From: Topomyia yanbarensis
Lineage: Eukaryota > Arthropoda > Insecta > Diptera > Culicidae
Assembly: GCF_030247195.1 (NCBI RefSeq)
Contig: NC_080671.1
Span: 426,932,539 to 426,996,538, forward strand
DNA length: 64,000 nucleotides
Direction of reading: 5' to 3'
The notes beneath the pieces are model-generated. The model ran no database searches. It was not told the DNA's origin and saw only the letters and a program-made list of their open reading frames with translations. Below, in pieces: positions 35,160 to 46,615 of the stretch. Made by a program: the position numbers and the translations under genes. The first letter of the stretch is position 1; each line of letters starts with the position of its first letter.

Positions 35160-35444
35160 TGTTTTAATTCTAGTGGTACAATTGTGCCTTTCTCATTTAT
35201 CCAAACTACGATTCCAAGACTGGTTAAGGGGGGCGTCTGGTGTAGAGTGGAGAAATAATCGACTTCTTTTTTATCCGCTTAATTTTACCAAGAGGCTGAT
35301 AAAAATGGGTTTTCACTGTACACACATAGACATACATACATACACACAGACATTTTCCGATCTCGACGAAATGAGTTGAATGGTACGTGATACTCGCCCC
35401 TCCGGGTCGAGATTAGGTTAACGATGTTCTATATGAGAAAGGCA
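35160..35444 (-). repeat. 'GCCTTTCTC' family repeat, copy C (short, one head)
   Basis: Tail at 35160 (GTTTTAATTCTAGTGG, TACAATTGTGCCTTTCTCAT) and head ending at 35444 (TCTATATGAGAAAGGCA). Between them are CAGACATTTTCCGATCTCGA and CCTCCGGGTCGAGATTAGG. Both family ends are present in only 285 bp, so this is an internally deleted copy. It abuts the 5' truncated R1 element. Confidence 0.75.
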
Positions 35445-35537
35445 AAATCCAACATGATTAGCAAAGGCAAGCTTAGCAAATGAGGACGCGATTGCGTTTG
35501 CAAGGAGCGATAAACTGCAAAGATCACCGGTCACGCC

Positions 35538-35793
35538 CAGGGTTACCATATTCACAGATTTTTCTGTAATGTCACAGATTTTTGCACACTTTTTGATCTC
35601 ATTTTTCTTTTCACAGATGACAGATTTTTGGCATTTTGATAAATATTCCACAGATTTTCACAGATTTTTGGAAATAGTGCAATTTTTCACAGTTTATTTG
35701 GAAATGTATCACAGATTTTTTTCCTGTTTTAGTCATCACAGATGGTAAAAAGATTTTTTTGGCCGAAACACAGATTTCAATGTGGCATCCCTG
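35538..35793 (+). mobile_element. 256-bp hAT-type MITE with 8-bp target duplication
   Basis: TIRs are CAGGGTTACCATAT on the left and, from the right end, CAGGGATGCCACAT. GTCACGCC is repeated exactly at 35530-35537 and 35794-35801. An 8-bp duplication with CAGGG termini is typical of the hAT superfamily. The interior is about eight copies of CACAGATTTTT-like words. Removing the element and one duplication restores an open gag frame across the site (KLQRSPVTPPVATAS), showing it landed in the R1 element when that frame was open or recently so. Confidence 0.9.
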
Positions 35794-38700
35794 GTCACGC
35801 CACCGGTAGCCACAGCGAGTACCAGCAGCGGCTTGGTACAGAGGAAGCCACGAGGAAACCAACGTAAGATGGGGTTTCCGAATCGAGTGTTGACCTCGAA
35901 ATCAAGCAGTGATACCACCCAGAATGACTCACGGACGGAGGTGAGGAAAAAGGTCGACGAGCTGCTTGAGTTCGTGAAGGACAAGCACAATGTGCACAAC
36001 AAGGTGAAGCAGCTAGTGACGAGTAGGTATTAAATCGGCCGTAACAGCAGCTGAACGCGAGCAGAAGGCGCTCTTGATGAGAACTGTATCAGCCGCAGAA
36101 CACGCGCTGGCAGAAATTAAGGTGAAACCGAAGAATCACCACTATATTCGTTCGGAGAAAAGAGTGAAGGACACGCCGAGGGAGCTAGAGTACCCGAAAA
36201 TGCAGAAGGGCGAGCTGGAAGGCAGCAGCGACCAGAAGATGGTTGGAAAAGACCATGGTTGGTGCATCATAAGAACCCAGCGGGTGAACCGGAGAGAACG
36301 GAAACAAATGGAAGAAAAGAAGAAGGAACAAGAAAAGAAAGAGAAACGAAAGCCTCCCCGAGAGAGATACAAGGGCGATGCACTGATCATCAAAGCGAAC
36401 GATAAGACTCCTACGCCGCTATTCTCAAGAAAGTGAGAGAGAACACAGAGTTGAAGGGGTTGGGTGAGAACGTTGTCAAAACGAGGCGCACTCAGAAAGG
36501 CGAGATGATCTTCGAGCTGAAGAAAGATCCGCGAACTTGTTGCTAAATCCTTGGGCAGCGAAGCGAACGTCAGAGCCCTGTCGCAGAAAGCCGTAGTTGA
36601 CTGCAAGGGTCTACACGAGATAACTACCGTAGAAGAACTGAAGGGTGCACTGATCGAGCAGTGCAAACTGGATATACCGGCGACCGGATTTGGGAACCGT
36701 ATGGAGGCACTCAAATGGTGGAGATTCGACTACCGTGGCCATTGCCAACAAGCTGGTGGAGACCGGCAAGATAAAACTCGGGTGGTCAGTGTGCTCGCTG
36801 AGAGTTACTCCGCGAGTTACCAAGCAGATGGAACGATACTTCTGGTGCTTGGACCTCGGACATCAGGCGTGGGCTGAAGGACAGATCTGCACTGTGTAGA
36901 AAACGCGGAGAAAATGGGCACGTTGCTAGAGACTGTACAAAGCAACCAAGGTGCATGATCTGTAGACCGGAGTACGGAAACGACCACACGAGGGACGGAT
37001 TCTAATGATAGAGAAAATCCAGCTTAATCTCAATCATTGCGAGATTGCACAGAAACTGTGGTGGCAGTCGATAACAGAAACGAAGTGCGACGTTGCAATT
37101 ACTGCAGAATTATATCGTGTTCTTCCTGATAACGGTAACTGGGTGGTGGATAGTACAGGGATGGCAGCAATCCAAGAGATAGGCAGTTTCCCTATCCAAG
37201 AGATGGTGGATAGCACACACGAAGGCTTCGTGATCGCCAGGATCAACGACATATTCGTCTGAAGCTTCTATGCTCCCCTACGATGCACACCAGAGCAGTA
37301 CAATCGGATGCTGGACGCATTAACCGACTCGTTAGTCGGAAGAACGCCGGTTAATAGGAGGAGACTTTAACGCTTGGGTCATGGAGTGGAGTAGCAGGCT
37401 AACCAACGCAAGAGGTTACAGCTTGTTAGAAGTTCTGGCGAAGCTGGATGTAAGACCGTGCCACGAAATTTCCGCTAGCATATTCTGTAAAGACGGTTGA
37501 GAATCCATCATCGCCATAACATTCTGCATTCCTTCGCTGACGGATACCATGAATTGGCGACTTAGTGCACACATAGTAACCATCAAGCGATCCACTACAT
37601 CATTGGTCGGCGAAACTTTACGGTAACGCCGACCAATGATGTAGGGTGAGGACTGGTGAGTGGAAGTGGATAAGAAAGGACTTCCACAAGAACCTTTTTG
37701 TGGAAACATTTCGAGCTGACAGCGTCACTCTAATTTCGAGTGCCAAAGAGCTGTTGAAAACAGTAGCGAGGGCATGTGATGTAACAAAGCGAAGGAAAAT
37801 GGAACCGAGGAATTACCGGCGTCCGGCGTACTAGTGGAACGAAAGGCTCAGCACCCTCAGAGCTACCTGTCTAAAGGCCAGAAGACACGTGCTGAGAGCA
37901 AGATCTGAGACAGTCAGAGAAGAGTATAAGGTAAAATTCCGAGCGGCCAAGCCCACTTTCAAACGCGAAATAGTGCTTAGCAAGTCCACCTGCCACAAGA
38001 AGCTGTGCAGAGAAGTAGACGCTAACCCCAGGGGCAATGCATACCGTGTTGTGTCGACCAAGATCAAGGATCCAACAACGCCAGCCGAAATGTGCGCTGA
38101 CAAAATGAAGATTATGGTTAAGGGTCTTTTTCCGAAGCACGACCCAACCAAAAGGCAAAAGGGCTGAAAGCGAGGAAAGCTCCCGGACCGGACGGTATCC
38201 CCAACGTGGCACTAAAGACCGCGATCCTAGCGTTTCCGGACATGTTCAGACTAGTTTTACAGAAATGCCTGGAAGATACTTCCCGGACATATGGAAGATC
38301 CAGAAGCTGATGTTGCTACCAAAGCCAGGGAAGCCACCAGGAGATCCAGAATCGTATCGGCCTATATGCCTGCTGCATACCCTTGGTAAACTTCTGGAAA
38401 AGGTCATCCTCAACGACCTATGCTGAAAATGAGCACGGACTATCGCAGAGGCAGTTCAGATTCCGGAAGGGATTTCATTGGTGGACGCCATACGCACAGT
38501 CATCGCGAACGCGGAGAAAGCGTTGAAGCAAAAGAGAAGGGGTAATCGCTACTGTGCCGTGGTGACGATCGACATAAAGAACGCTTTCAACAGCACTAGA
38601 TGGCCGTGGCGCTACACAGAATATGGGTCCCGGACTATTTGTGCAAGGTTTTGAAAAGTTACTTTCAGAACCGTGCACTGGTCTACGAGACGAACATGAG

Positions 38701-39359
38701 GCAAAGGTCGATTAGAGTCGCGGCGAGAGTACCACAGGACTCCATACTCAGCCTAACGTTCTGGAATATAATGTACAACGGAGTGTTAACACTGGAACTG
38801 CCCAGGAGAGTCGAGATCGTCGGCTTTGCAGATGACGTTATCCTGGCGATAATCGGTGAGTCCCTTGAGGAGTGCATACAGAACGATATAGTTGGAGACG
38901 GTATGCGGTATGCTACCAGCGGAGGAATACTCGAAATGCAAAGAGACTGGTCAGAGCGAACTCATTGGCTATGTGGCAGCAAGAGTAGGACAACGCGGAG
39001 AAAGGAACGTGAGCCCTCCGACTCATACCAAATGTGTCCGCTTGGGTACATAGAAAACATGGAGAGGTGAATTTCCATTTGACGCAGTTTGGCGGATGCT
39101 TCCGAAACTACCTGCATCAATTTGGACATGCTTCGTCACCCCTTTGCCCAGAGTATGTGAACGTGCAAGTGACACCGGAGTATGTGGTCTTCGAATGCCC
39201 TAAGTTTGGAGAAGTTCGAAGGGGTATGTCTGGTGTGACAGTTGACAATATTGTCGAAGATATGTGCCACGACGATCATATCTGAGCTGCTGTCAACAGA
39301 GTAGTTACGAGTATATTCTTAGAGCTGTAGAGAAAATGGCGCAGGGACCAACAAAGTAG

Positions 39360-40130
39360 CACCTTTGGCTAGAAAGCCACCGTGAAATCGCAAATCGGGT
39401 CTCGGGAGAAATTCCACCGCCGGGGAACTCTCTGCCGGTGTAGATTAGGTCCACCGCTGGGGACTAGTTGAGTAGTGCGCGACGTAGCATCGGGTTCGGG
39501 TCGTCGGGGCGTCAGCGAACCGGACGTTAGGCTTCACCGAAATCGCCGGACTGAACCCCTACCGGCTAGCTCGTGAATAGCCTAGATCTACCGCCGGGTA
39601 TTAACGCAAATAGATCTCGTTGAGCAGCTGGGACAAAAATTACAAAAATGGGAGCTAATTGCTTCACAAAAAAGAAATCGGTACCGAGAGAAATTCCGCT
39701 ACAGGGGAACTCTCAGTCGAAGTAGGATAGTATCCGAGTATAAATCTGGGAGCTAAATGGCTCAAGGAAGCAGGTATCAGTGTTAAGAGAAATTCCTCCG
39801 TCGAGAAACTCTCAGTTCGAGTAGGGTGAGTTCACCGTCGGGGACTATCCGAGTAGATCGGGAAAGGTTGGGAGCTGAATGACTCATTGAAACAGCCAGC
39901 AGCCAAAGCGCGATGTAATAGATGGAAACGGAAAGCAAGAGGAGAGATTGAGAGTTAAATGGCTCAAAGGTCGAGCTAATTCATGAAGCAAGTGCGCCTC
40001 CGAGATAGCTACGGAAAACTCATGAGCAAAAGAAAGAGGTGTGACAACCAATCGCCCCCAAAAATTAGTCATTTGGAGCCACAAAAGGTACACTAAAACT
40101 GTTGAGCTATAAAATGGCATATGTCAAGCC
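39360..40130 (+). repeat. repeat-built 3' UTR of the R1-clade element
   Basis: Three or more diverged units contain GAGAAATTCCNCCG, GGGGAACTCTC, GTAGGRTAG.. and CCGTCGGGGACT at about 39395, 39685 and 39787. They are interleaved with GGGAGCTRAATGRCTCA at about 39650, 39747 and 39870. They directly follow the R1 C-terminal segment and are read as its 3' UTR. Confidence 0.65.
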
Positions 40131-40165
40131 ACTCTAATGTATAGTCCTTCGAGGGGATGTTCTGT

Positions 40166-41300
40166 TTGCCTCAAACAGCAGTGATTGTTTGATGCACTAT
40201 TTTGACGGCTCTGACTGAGATGTGCTAGGACTTTTTAAGTTGCCAGTTTCGGTAAAAATTATCATTGCGTAGTTGGTAAATCGATTGCCTTTTCTAATCC
40301 GATTAAAGAGGGCGACGCACAGTGCGTTAAAACGTCGTTTTCGTGCTCAAAATTGATAGCGTCTAAACCTTTAACTTTAAGAGTATAGTTTGTTTGGAGA
40401 AGTTCTTTCCTTTATGATTGCGCATCTACATTTCCTGAACTAAATAAGATAGAAACTTTGTGTCTTCAACAAAGTTGTAGAAAATATTATTACAAAAAAA
40501 ATTGAAGACACCAATTACGTATCTTTAATAGTTTTCGAGTTATGGATCACGTTATATGGAAAACCCCTTAAAATTAGTTTTTTTTCGTGATAACTTTTTA
40601 GTTATGTGTCGAATTTGTAAGATATTTCAAATTTTGCGATGTTTTTAAAATAACTTCCACCTTAAATAATCCGTTAAGGAGCAAAAAGGAGCAAACAACA
40701 TCATAAGATGCTGAAAGTACTTGCTTTTTACTTTCCTATAGTGGCTGACTTGTTTGTCGACACGATTCTCCCCGAGTGTTATGTTCAAAACAAAATGCCA
40801 TCGCGTGGGTATGAAATGAAACATTCGAGAGCACAGTGTTTTAAAACGTCGTTTTCGTGCTCAAAACTGATAGCGTCTAAACCTTTAACTTTAGGAGTAT
40901 AATTTGTTTGGAGAAGTTCTTGCCTTTATTATTGCGCATCTTCAGGAATATATTGTTAAGTGATTAATTCACTTATAAGTGATATACGAAATTTATTTCC
41001 TGATCTAATTAAGATCGAAACTTTATGTCTTCGGCAAAGTTTTGGAAAATATTACTGCAAAAGAAATTGCTGAAGATACTATAAACCTAACTTTAATAGT
41101 TTTCTAGTTACAGAACATGTTATATGGAAGTCCCCTTAAAATTAGTTTTTTCATAATAACTTTTTTAGTCATTCTACTACGTTCTAGGAATCTTCCACAG
41201 AGTTGTTAGTGGTGTCGAATCACATATTTTTGTGGAATAAAGTAAGTTCCTATCTGTAGTATTTAAAAAGAATTTTCCATTTTGTTAAAACCTCTTTCAT
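40166..41300 (+). repeat. direct duplication of about 350 bp with AT-rich spacer
   Basis: AAAACGTCGTTTTCGTGCTC followed by GATAGCGTCTAAACCTTTAA and TTGTTTGGAGAAGTTCT occurs at about 40329 and again about 512 bp later. The similarity continues through the 'fused' words GTCTTC.GCAAAGTT and ACCCCTTAAAATTAG. No coding capacity. It is probably a tandemly repeated dispersed element. Confidence 0.7.
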
Positions 41301-41879
41301 TAAAAAAAATTAAGTATAACCCAAAACATTTCTTTTGATTTAACAGTTTTTTTTCTTCACTGCATTTTTTAAAGCTTATGTATTTATCTATATTTTTTCT
41401 CAACTAGTCAATGTGAAAATGTGTGCGATATATGCTTCCCCATTTTTTGAAAATGCCCTATAGTTCCATTCGAATCATAGATGGTCGAATTTCGTCCATT
41501 TTAGAATAGAAATTACTCATTTATCATTTACAGGTATATACGGGTTCCAACTGCGCAAAACTTTATGCGATATGGACGGTCAATGAATGATCTTCAAGGT
41601 TAGTAACCGCAGTGTGCGCACAACCAAATCCATTAGCTGTGATGTTTATGCGTAATCAACGTTTCGAAATCGACTGAATGCGCACATTCGTGAAAATGCG
41701 TCCAATTGTTTATGTCGTCTCCTCCCAATTATCAGTTTAGATGCATGGGTTTTCTCTTTTTCGGGCGACAACACCTCATGGCACGGCCCCGGGGGTATGA
41801 AGAAAACCAATTGCGTATCTCTTCTGCCGGACCCAGCCAGTGAAAAGCGCACACATTGCATAGGTATCAACGCGCCCCG
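41301..41879. other. spacer, nothing recognised
   Basis: No supportable gene. Minus-strand frame 41646-41870 has no recognisable domain. Confidence 0.3.
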
Positions 41880-42260
41880 CTGCTCCTACTGCTGGCCGTT
41901 GTTGCGCTTCGGGAAATCATAAATGAAATTTTGAGCGAAACTTTTATTTATTGCACCAAACATTAACGAGCCATTAATTACGCGCCCCGATGTATGAGGG
42001 GCGTGCATTCGCCTGTCCCCGCGTGCAGCAGATGATGGGTTGGGTGATGTTTGGTGTGCCAATTGAAAAGCTAGCACTCAATCAGTGTTATACCTTGTTA
42101 CATTATAGAGATTCCACTCTCTCTTGAAAATTTCGTTTATCGGCAACCAGAGCGCGTCAGGCTTCGATGAAGAAAAATTTGCATTTAATTGGACGGGATT
42201 GTCCAGTTTGATAACGAATATATTCGCGTTGGGTAACCGCGATTAATGATTGATTTTTTC
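41880..42260. promoter_or_regulatory. possible conserved non-coding block
   Basis: Single-copy-looking sequence with no coding capacity and dense homeodomain-type cores: CATAAATGAAATTTTGAGCG, CATTAACGAGCCATTAATTA, TTTGCATTTAATTGG and ATTAATGATTGAT. Composition is even, without the microsatellite or TE texture of its surroundings. Enhancer function is only an inference from this appearance. Confidence 0.25.
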
Positions 42261-43849
42261 GATAATTATGGGGGTCTTTTCACTTTTTCTGTTTAGTGTT
42301 ACTTTTCTCCGTCGTTGACCGTGGATAGGTACTTTCACTCTTCCCGTTTGTTAAATGACTGTATGGTTTCTGGGGAAAAAGAAAAACGATTTGATCCACC
42401 GAACGGTGTGATCTTCCTTATATCGTATCTACCATTTTCAGAATAATGTATACAAAGTCGTTTACACGTTTGATCAATTCAATATACCCTCAAAACCTTG
42501 ATTTATGGCAAAAAAAAACTATTTTTTAGGATTTTTGGCATGAAAAAATGTTTGAATCCTATAATGCGGCACAATAACACTCAAAAAATTTAAAATAGGT
42601 TGAAAAATGACCGCGTAGAATTTTTTTAGTGCCAAACGTTCCGAAAAATAGCTTTTTTGCTATAAAACAAGATATTGAAGATATACAACATTTTTCATAA
42701 ATTGTTTTGTGTTGCATTTGTTGAGATCTACAACCTATACTAGATCACTTGAAAAGTTCAAAATCACTGTAGCATCGTGTCATTTTCCAATAATAAACGC
42801 ATTTAGTGTGTCTCCCTGGTATTCGATAGAACTATTTTCCTCCTACGTTCAAAATAACACATTGATAGGTATGAATTCCCTTTTGCAACCACCAAAGGGG
42901 GCGGAAAACTAAAACTTTCACTCGCATCACTTATCGCCCCATGTAGCACCATTGCAATGAATATTGAACAACCACACGCCGCGGCCACTAGACATCTAGG
43001 TACTTGTGGCCTGCAAGTTCAACCGGCGCCAGCATGCCGGCCGCGTGGCTGGTAGATCCAAAAATATCAATTTTTGACTAACTACGGCTGCAGAAAATTA
43101 GATCATTGCGCTGTAGTGTTTGTTGCTTGTTGCAGGTTGATATTTGTATTGTTTTTTCTTAAGTCGAGTAGCACGTACAAAAGGGAGGTGGAAGAGAGTG
43201 AATAGCACCAAGGTGGAAAGCCATCATTTTCCAATAATTTTAAGGTCATCGCTACACAGTGGGACGGCGCCGAGTGAGGTTAGATATCCTCGATACAGGC
43301 ACTGCATTGCTCGAAAAAATATTCAGGCGATAAATATTTTATTCGCGTGTTATGCTGTAATGTGTGAGATCTTTGACAATTGTTTGAAACGTAGTTTGTA
43401 GAATTCAGTACACAACATAGATAACGTTAGCATGGTTGAACGCCATCACTTATATGATGAAGACCTTGTTTAGAAATAATACTTTATTTAAGGTACTAAA
43501 ATCGTATTAAACATGTAATAAATCCTGCAATATATATTTAAGTGAACAAAGGTTATCGTGTTGAGTCCTTTTCTATTTTTATGTACGTAACTGTTGAAAA
43601 AAGTGTAAACTCTTATTAAACCAACAGTGTGTAAAGTGAAATAGTTACTTAAGGTGAACAACTCTGCTTCAAATACAGCTACATCATGTGCGTAATTTGA
43701 TACTGATAACGTTTAGCAGATTAATCGAGGCAGAACCATTCATTATGAAGAACAACATGCAATAAGATATCGAACACAACAACGTTAGAACAAAGGTCCG
43801 CGTGTATAATATGGATGACGATAGCAAGTTGGTAAATTTCTTCTTTTAA
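42261..43849. other. spacer, nothing recognised
   Basis: No convincing gene. Frames near 42709-43401 have no motifs. A GC-richer patch with CGCGGCCACTAG/GGCCGGC words lies at 42970-43060. Confidence 0.3.
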
Positions 43850-44925
43850 CATAGAAAATGTCTTACTGCACTATCTGGAGCGGGGTGTCATGCTAAAATC
43901 TAAAATCAAACGATGTCACGTTTTTGCGTTACTATATTGAACGCTAATAACTTTGTGATTTATGAACAAATTTCCATCTGGTTATCACCAAACAATTCGG
44001 AATTAACTGAAATTATGTTTTATTGCTAGGAGAGACCGGGGTTAGTTGGCGGTGTTCTCAGTTTTCAATTTTTATCGCTTTGATGTAGAACAAGAGCAGA
44101 CTGTTGGCAACATCTCTGATTTTTTTAAAGTGTTTGATGCATTGTCTCCATTTTTAGAGATAAAAATATGTGACGTGGAAAACCCGCTCACTTACCCTGG
44201 CCCCGGGGTAAATTGGCGGTATGTGAGTATACGCCAAAAACTAAGCAATGGAGATTCAATTACTTCAAGGGCTCTTTTGGAAAGTGCTGAATGTCTTTTC
44301 GAGAAAACTGTATATTAACCGACATTTGCTATTATATTGCAGGTTCAATAACCCGGCATTTTGACTTTGACGCGTACTTCCTATTCAAAAGCTAATTTTC
44401 GAAATTCTTCATGCAATTGGCTGGAATAAATGTCTACTACATTGGCGAGAAACACAAGAAAAATTTTTTTTATTGTGGGATAAATTCCAGAAATAAAATA
44501 AATAACCCTAAATAACGCAAAATATTTAAAATTTAGACAATTTACTTGGTATGCTCGGAAAAAAACACACCCACAACTTCCATCAAACAAATCGTTTTGC
44601 GACAAAAACACATTGGATAACGGGTTTCACATAACTTGAGGCACACAAGAAGAGGCAGCGCTATATGTCTAATAGAAACAGAGAAAAAGCGATTCCGCCA
44701 ACTTACCCCAACCGCCAACTAACCCCGGGCTCCTCTATAGTGGTTCTGTATTTCAATAGCACACTATTGAAAAACAAGCAAAAATGAATAGATCTCGGAG
44801 AACGTGAAAACTCCCATACATCAGTCAATATACCCCCGGCAGAGCCGTCAATAGGGAGCACCTTAGTGAAAAGTTATAAATAAATGTGCCGCGTGCCTGT
44901 TTGAATCAGTTGTTGCTCTTTTGCC
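43850..44925 (+). repeat. promoter-bearing dispersed repeat, copy 2 (interrupted)
   Basis: Two segments (43850-43975 and 44736-44925) match copy 1 at 430-740 in order. The left segment has ATGTCTTACTGCACTATCTG and AAACGATGTCACGTTTTTGC. The right segment has TTTCAATAGCACACTATTGA, a TATA-like TTATAAATA near 44874 and the initiator-like ATCAGTT about 30 nt later. The 707-bp element 44029-44735 separates them. Confidence 0.6.
44029..44735 (+). mobile_element. 707-bp TA-flanked 'GTTGGCGG' element, copy 2
   Basis: Ends are GGAGAGACCGGGGTTAGTTG on the left and, from the right, GAGGAGCCCGGGGTTAGTTG, both followed by GCGG. TA flanks each end (44027-44028 and 44736-44737). The related locus near 626-655 lacks the element and reads straight through (TTATGTTTTATTTCTATA), an apparent empty site. 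Internal TWA[AG]TTGGCGG motifs recur near 44210 and 44705. The 90-codon frame at 44046-44318 has no recognised domain. TA target use fits Tc1/mariner-type or other TA-specific MITEs; the superfamily is undetermined. Confidence 0.75.
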
Positions 44926-45106
44926 AGACAAGTTACATCGCGCCTTTAGCGTCTCGTACGACCGATTTGAGCACCCAGCACACTACGCTTCTATGAATGA
45001 CGTCATTCTCGACTATTTAGAGAATATCATTCCTCGAGCGAGTTCATTCTCCCGTCGAACGTCGGGCCATAAAGAACAGCAGTAGCAGTCAGGCATGTTG
45101 ACAAAT
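44926..45106. other. short spacer, possible duplicated flank
   Basis: GACGTCATTCTCG..GTTCATTCTCCCGTCGAACGTCGG at 44999-45067 resembles 46011-46080 (GACGTCATCCTCG..CATTCTCTGGTCGAACGTCGG), suggesting a diverged direct duplication on both sides of the MITE at 45107. Confidence 0.4.
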
Positions 45107-45887
45107 CGTCGCTGTTGTACTATCTTATGACAAACGCCATTTTGGGGTAAACTGAGTTAGATATGCCACATTACTTGTTTGAAAAATCTCTACAAAGTGG
45201 CGTTTTCATAATTTAGAAATTTTACTTGGTTACTTAGATATAGCTAGAAACATGATGAGAAATTGTGAGTTTTTTGCTTCAAATTACTATATCTAGGGAT
45301 TGGCTCAAGTTATATTGAAGTTTTTGATGGTTTCATGTGTGAAAATGTCTGAGGAACACAATGGCATAAACATTTTCGAAAGAAAATTATACGAGTTGTG
45401 AGAAAAACACAGTTTTAGTTTTGAACTGGAAATAAAAGATATTTGGCAACACTGTAATCAAGAATAACAATTTTTTCTAGATTCCCTGACTCATTTCCTT
45501 TAAAATGCATTTCACCGAATGTTTATAGACCATATGAACCCAAAGAAATGAATAAAAATTAAAAAGTGGTGATTTTTTTCTATGGAAAATTTTCCATGCA
45601 CGACTATGACACGTCATACAAATTTTGTCATCAATACACGCCTATGACAAGTGTGAGTGCGACTTTTGTTTACATTCATAGTAAAAACTCGCAACATAGT
45701 CAACCGATCTTCGTAATATTTGAGAGATTAATGCAATAATGATTAATGATAGAAGCATCAATTGTCTTCTTTGGATTGTTTATACCATTTATAAGTTTCA
45801 AGGTATTCAATCTCAAACTTTAAAAATCGTTTTTCTCGAAATGTGCTAAATGGCGCTTGTCATAAGATAGCGAAATGCGCTGCGATG
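45107..45887 (+). mobile_element. 769-bp MITE family, copy 2
   Basis: The left TIR, CGTCGCTGTTGTACTATCTT then TATGACAAACGCCATTTT, and the body match 22448-23216 throughout. The right TIR is intact through TGGCGCTTGTCATAAGATAG, but its last bases have changed (CGAAATGCGCTGCGATG), so the target duplication is not recoverable. Confidence 0.8.
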
Positions 45888-46460
45888 AGTGCTGCATTTG
45901 ATCACTGCTACCGCTGGGGGTGGGGATGATGACAGGTCTAGACATCCAGCGGCCAAAATGCTCGTGATGTCTCCTTTCCATGGATCTGATTGGCTGTATT
46001 GATTTTGCCGATGACGTCATCCTCGGATATATAACTTTAAGCATTGCTCGGACGAGCTCATTCTCTGGTCGAACGTCGGAGCGGAGACGATAGCAGTAGC
46101 CGACAGATATATTAAAATTATGCAGTGCGTTGTGTACTGCTTTGCACACCACAACTGGAGAGTTACGGCACTCAGTGTCAGTGCTAGTCAGCAAGTCATT
46201 GCGATGAATCTAGTACCGCGTTGCTTTTTGTGACACTACAGTTTATAAACTGACAAAAAACAAATCTACGGTTCTCAAATTAGGAAAGCCGATTGTTTTG
46301 AGCTTCCTGAAACACCTTGAAGCTCGGTGTATTTACACAGGCACACTCTGGCTCATTCCGATTTATTTAGGTACTCGTTCCGCAAAAAAGATTAAAATTT
46401 GTGCGTATAGAAAATGTTGAGCCCTAGTTGGCTCGACCCATATCGTAACCCTACCCATTG
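45888..46460. other. spacer, nothing recognised
   Basis: Contains the second half of the diverged direct duplication (46011-46080). The minus frame at 45820-46194 runs out of the MITE end and has no motif. Confidence 0.35.
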
Positions 46461-46615
46461 GGGCCGTACACAAATGACGTAGCTTTTTTCGGCGAATTTC
46501 GACTTCTCCCTCTCCCTCGTAGCATTTTGTCACAATATTCCCCCTCGTCACACATCGTCACAAAGTTGCTGCACCCCTCTGCCCCCTAAAGTGCTACGTC
46601 ATTTATACATGGCCC
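46461..46615. mobile_element. 155-bp MITE with ACGTAGC ends
   Basis: GGGCCGTACACAAATGACGT then AGC at the left is mirrored by GCTACGTCATTTATACATGG then CCC at the right. The body is C-rich (CCCCTCGTCACACATCGTCA). The TIR resembles that of the MITE at 50810-50996 (CATAAATTACGTAACGC), suggesting related families. Confidence 0.65.

Larger units (their letters stand above)
35445..40165 (+). pseudogene. R1-clade non-LTR retrotransposon, dead copy
   Basis: 5' truncated and broken by frameshifts. Gag-like remains run from about 35458 to 36960, with a Lys/Glu-rich coiled section at 36290-36400. They end in a damaged CCHC knuckle (LCRKRGENGHVARDC) near 36890, where the second Cys is replaced. The AP endonuclease region (about 37005-37480) includes SFYAPLRCTPEQYNRMLD and, after a frameshift, GGDFNAW. 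The reverse transcriptase shows KARKAPGPDGIPNVALK (38165), VTIDIKNAFNS (38565), VPQDSILSLTFWNIMYNGVL (38730) and the catalytic GFADDV (38822). The C-terminal segment at 39040-39285 has the Cys/His pattern common after R1-clade RTs (CFRNYLHQFGHASSPLCPEY). The 3' UTR (39290-40165) is built of diverged repeats. A hAT MITE interrupts gag at 35538. Confidence 0.85.

Noticed and set aside
36142..36714. 190-codon minus-strand open frame
   Set aside because: Antisense to the R1-clade gag. Ser/Phe-rich composition is the mirror of its Lys/Glu-rich coding strand.
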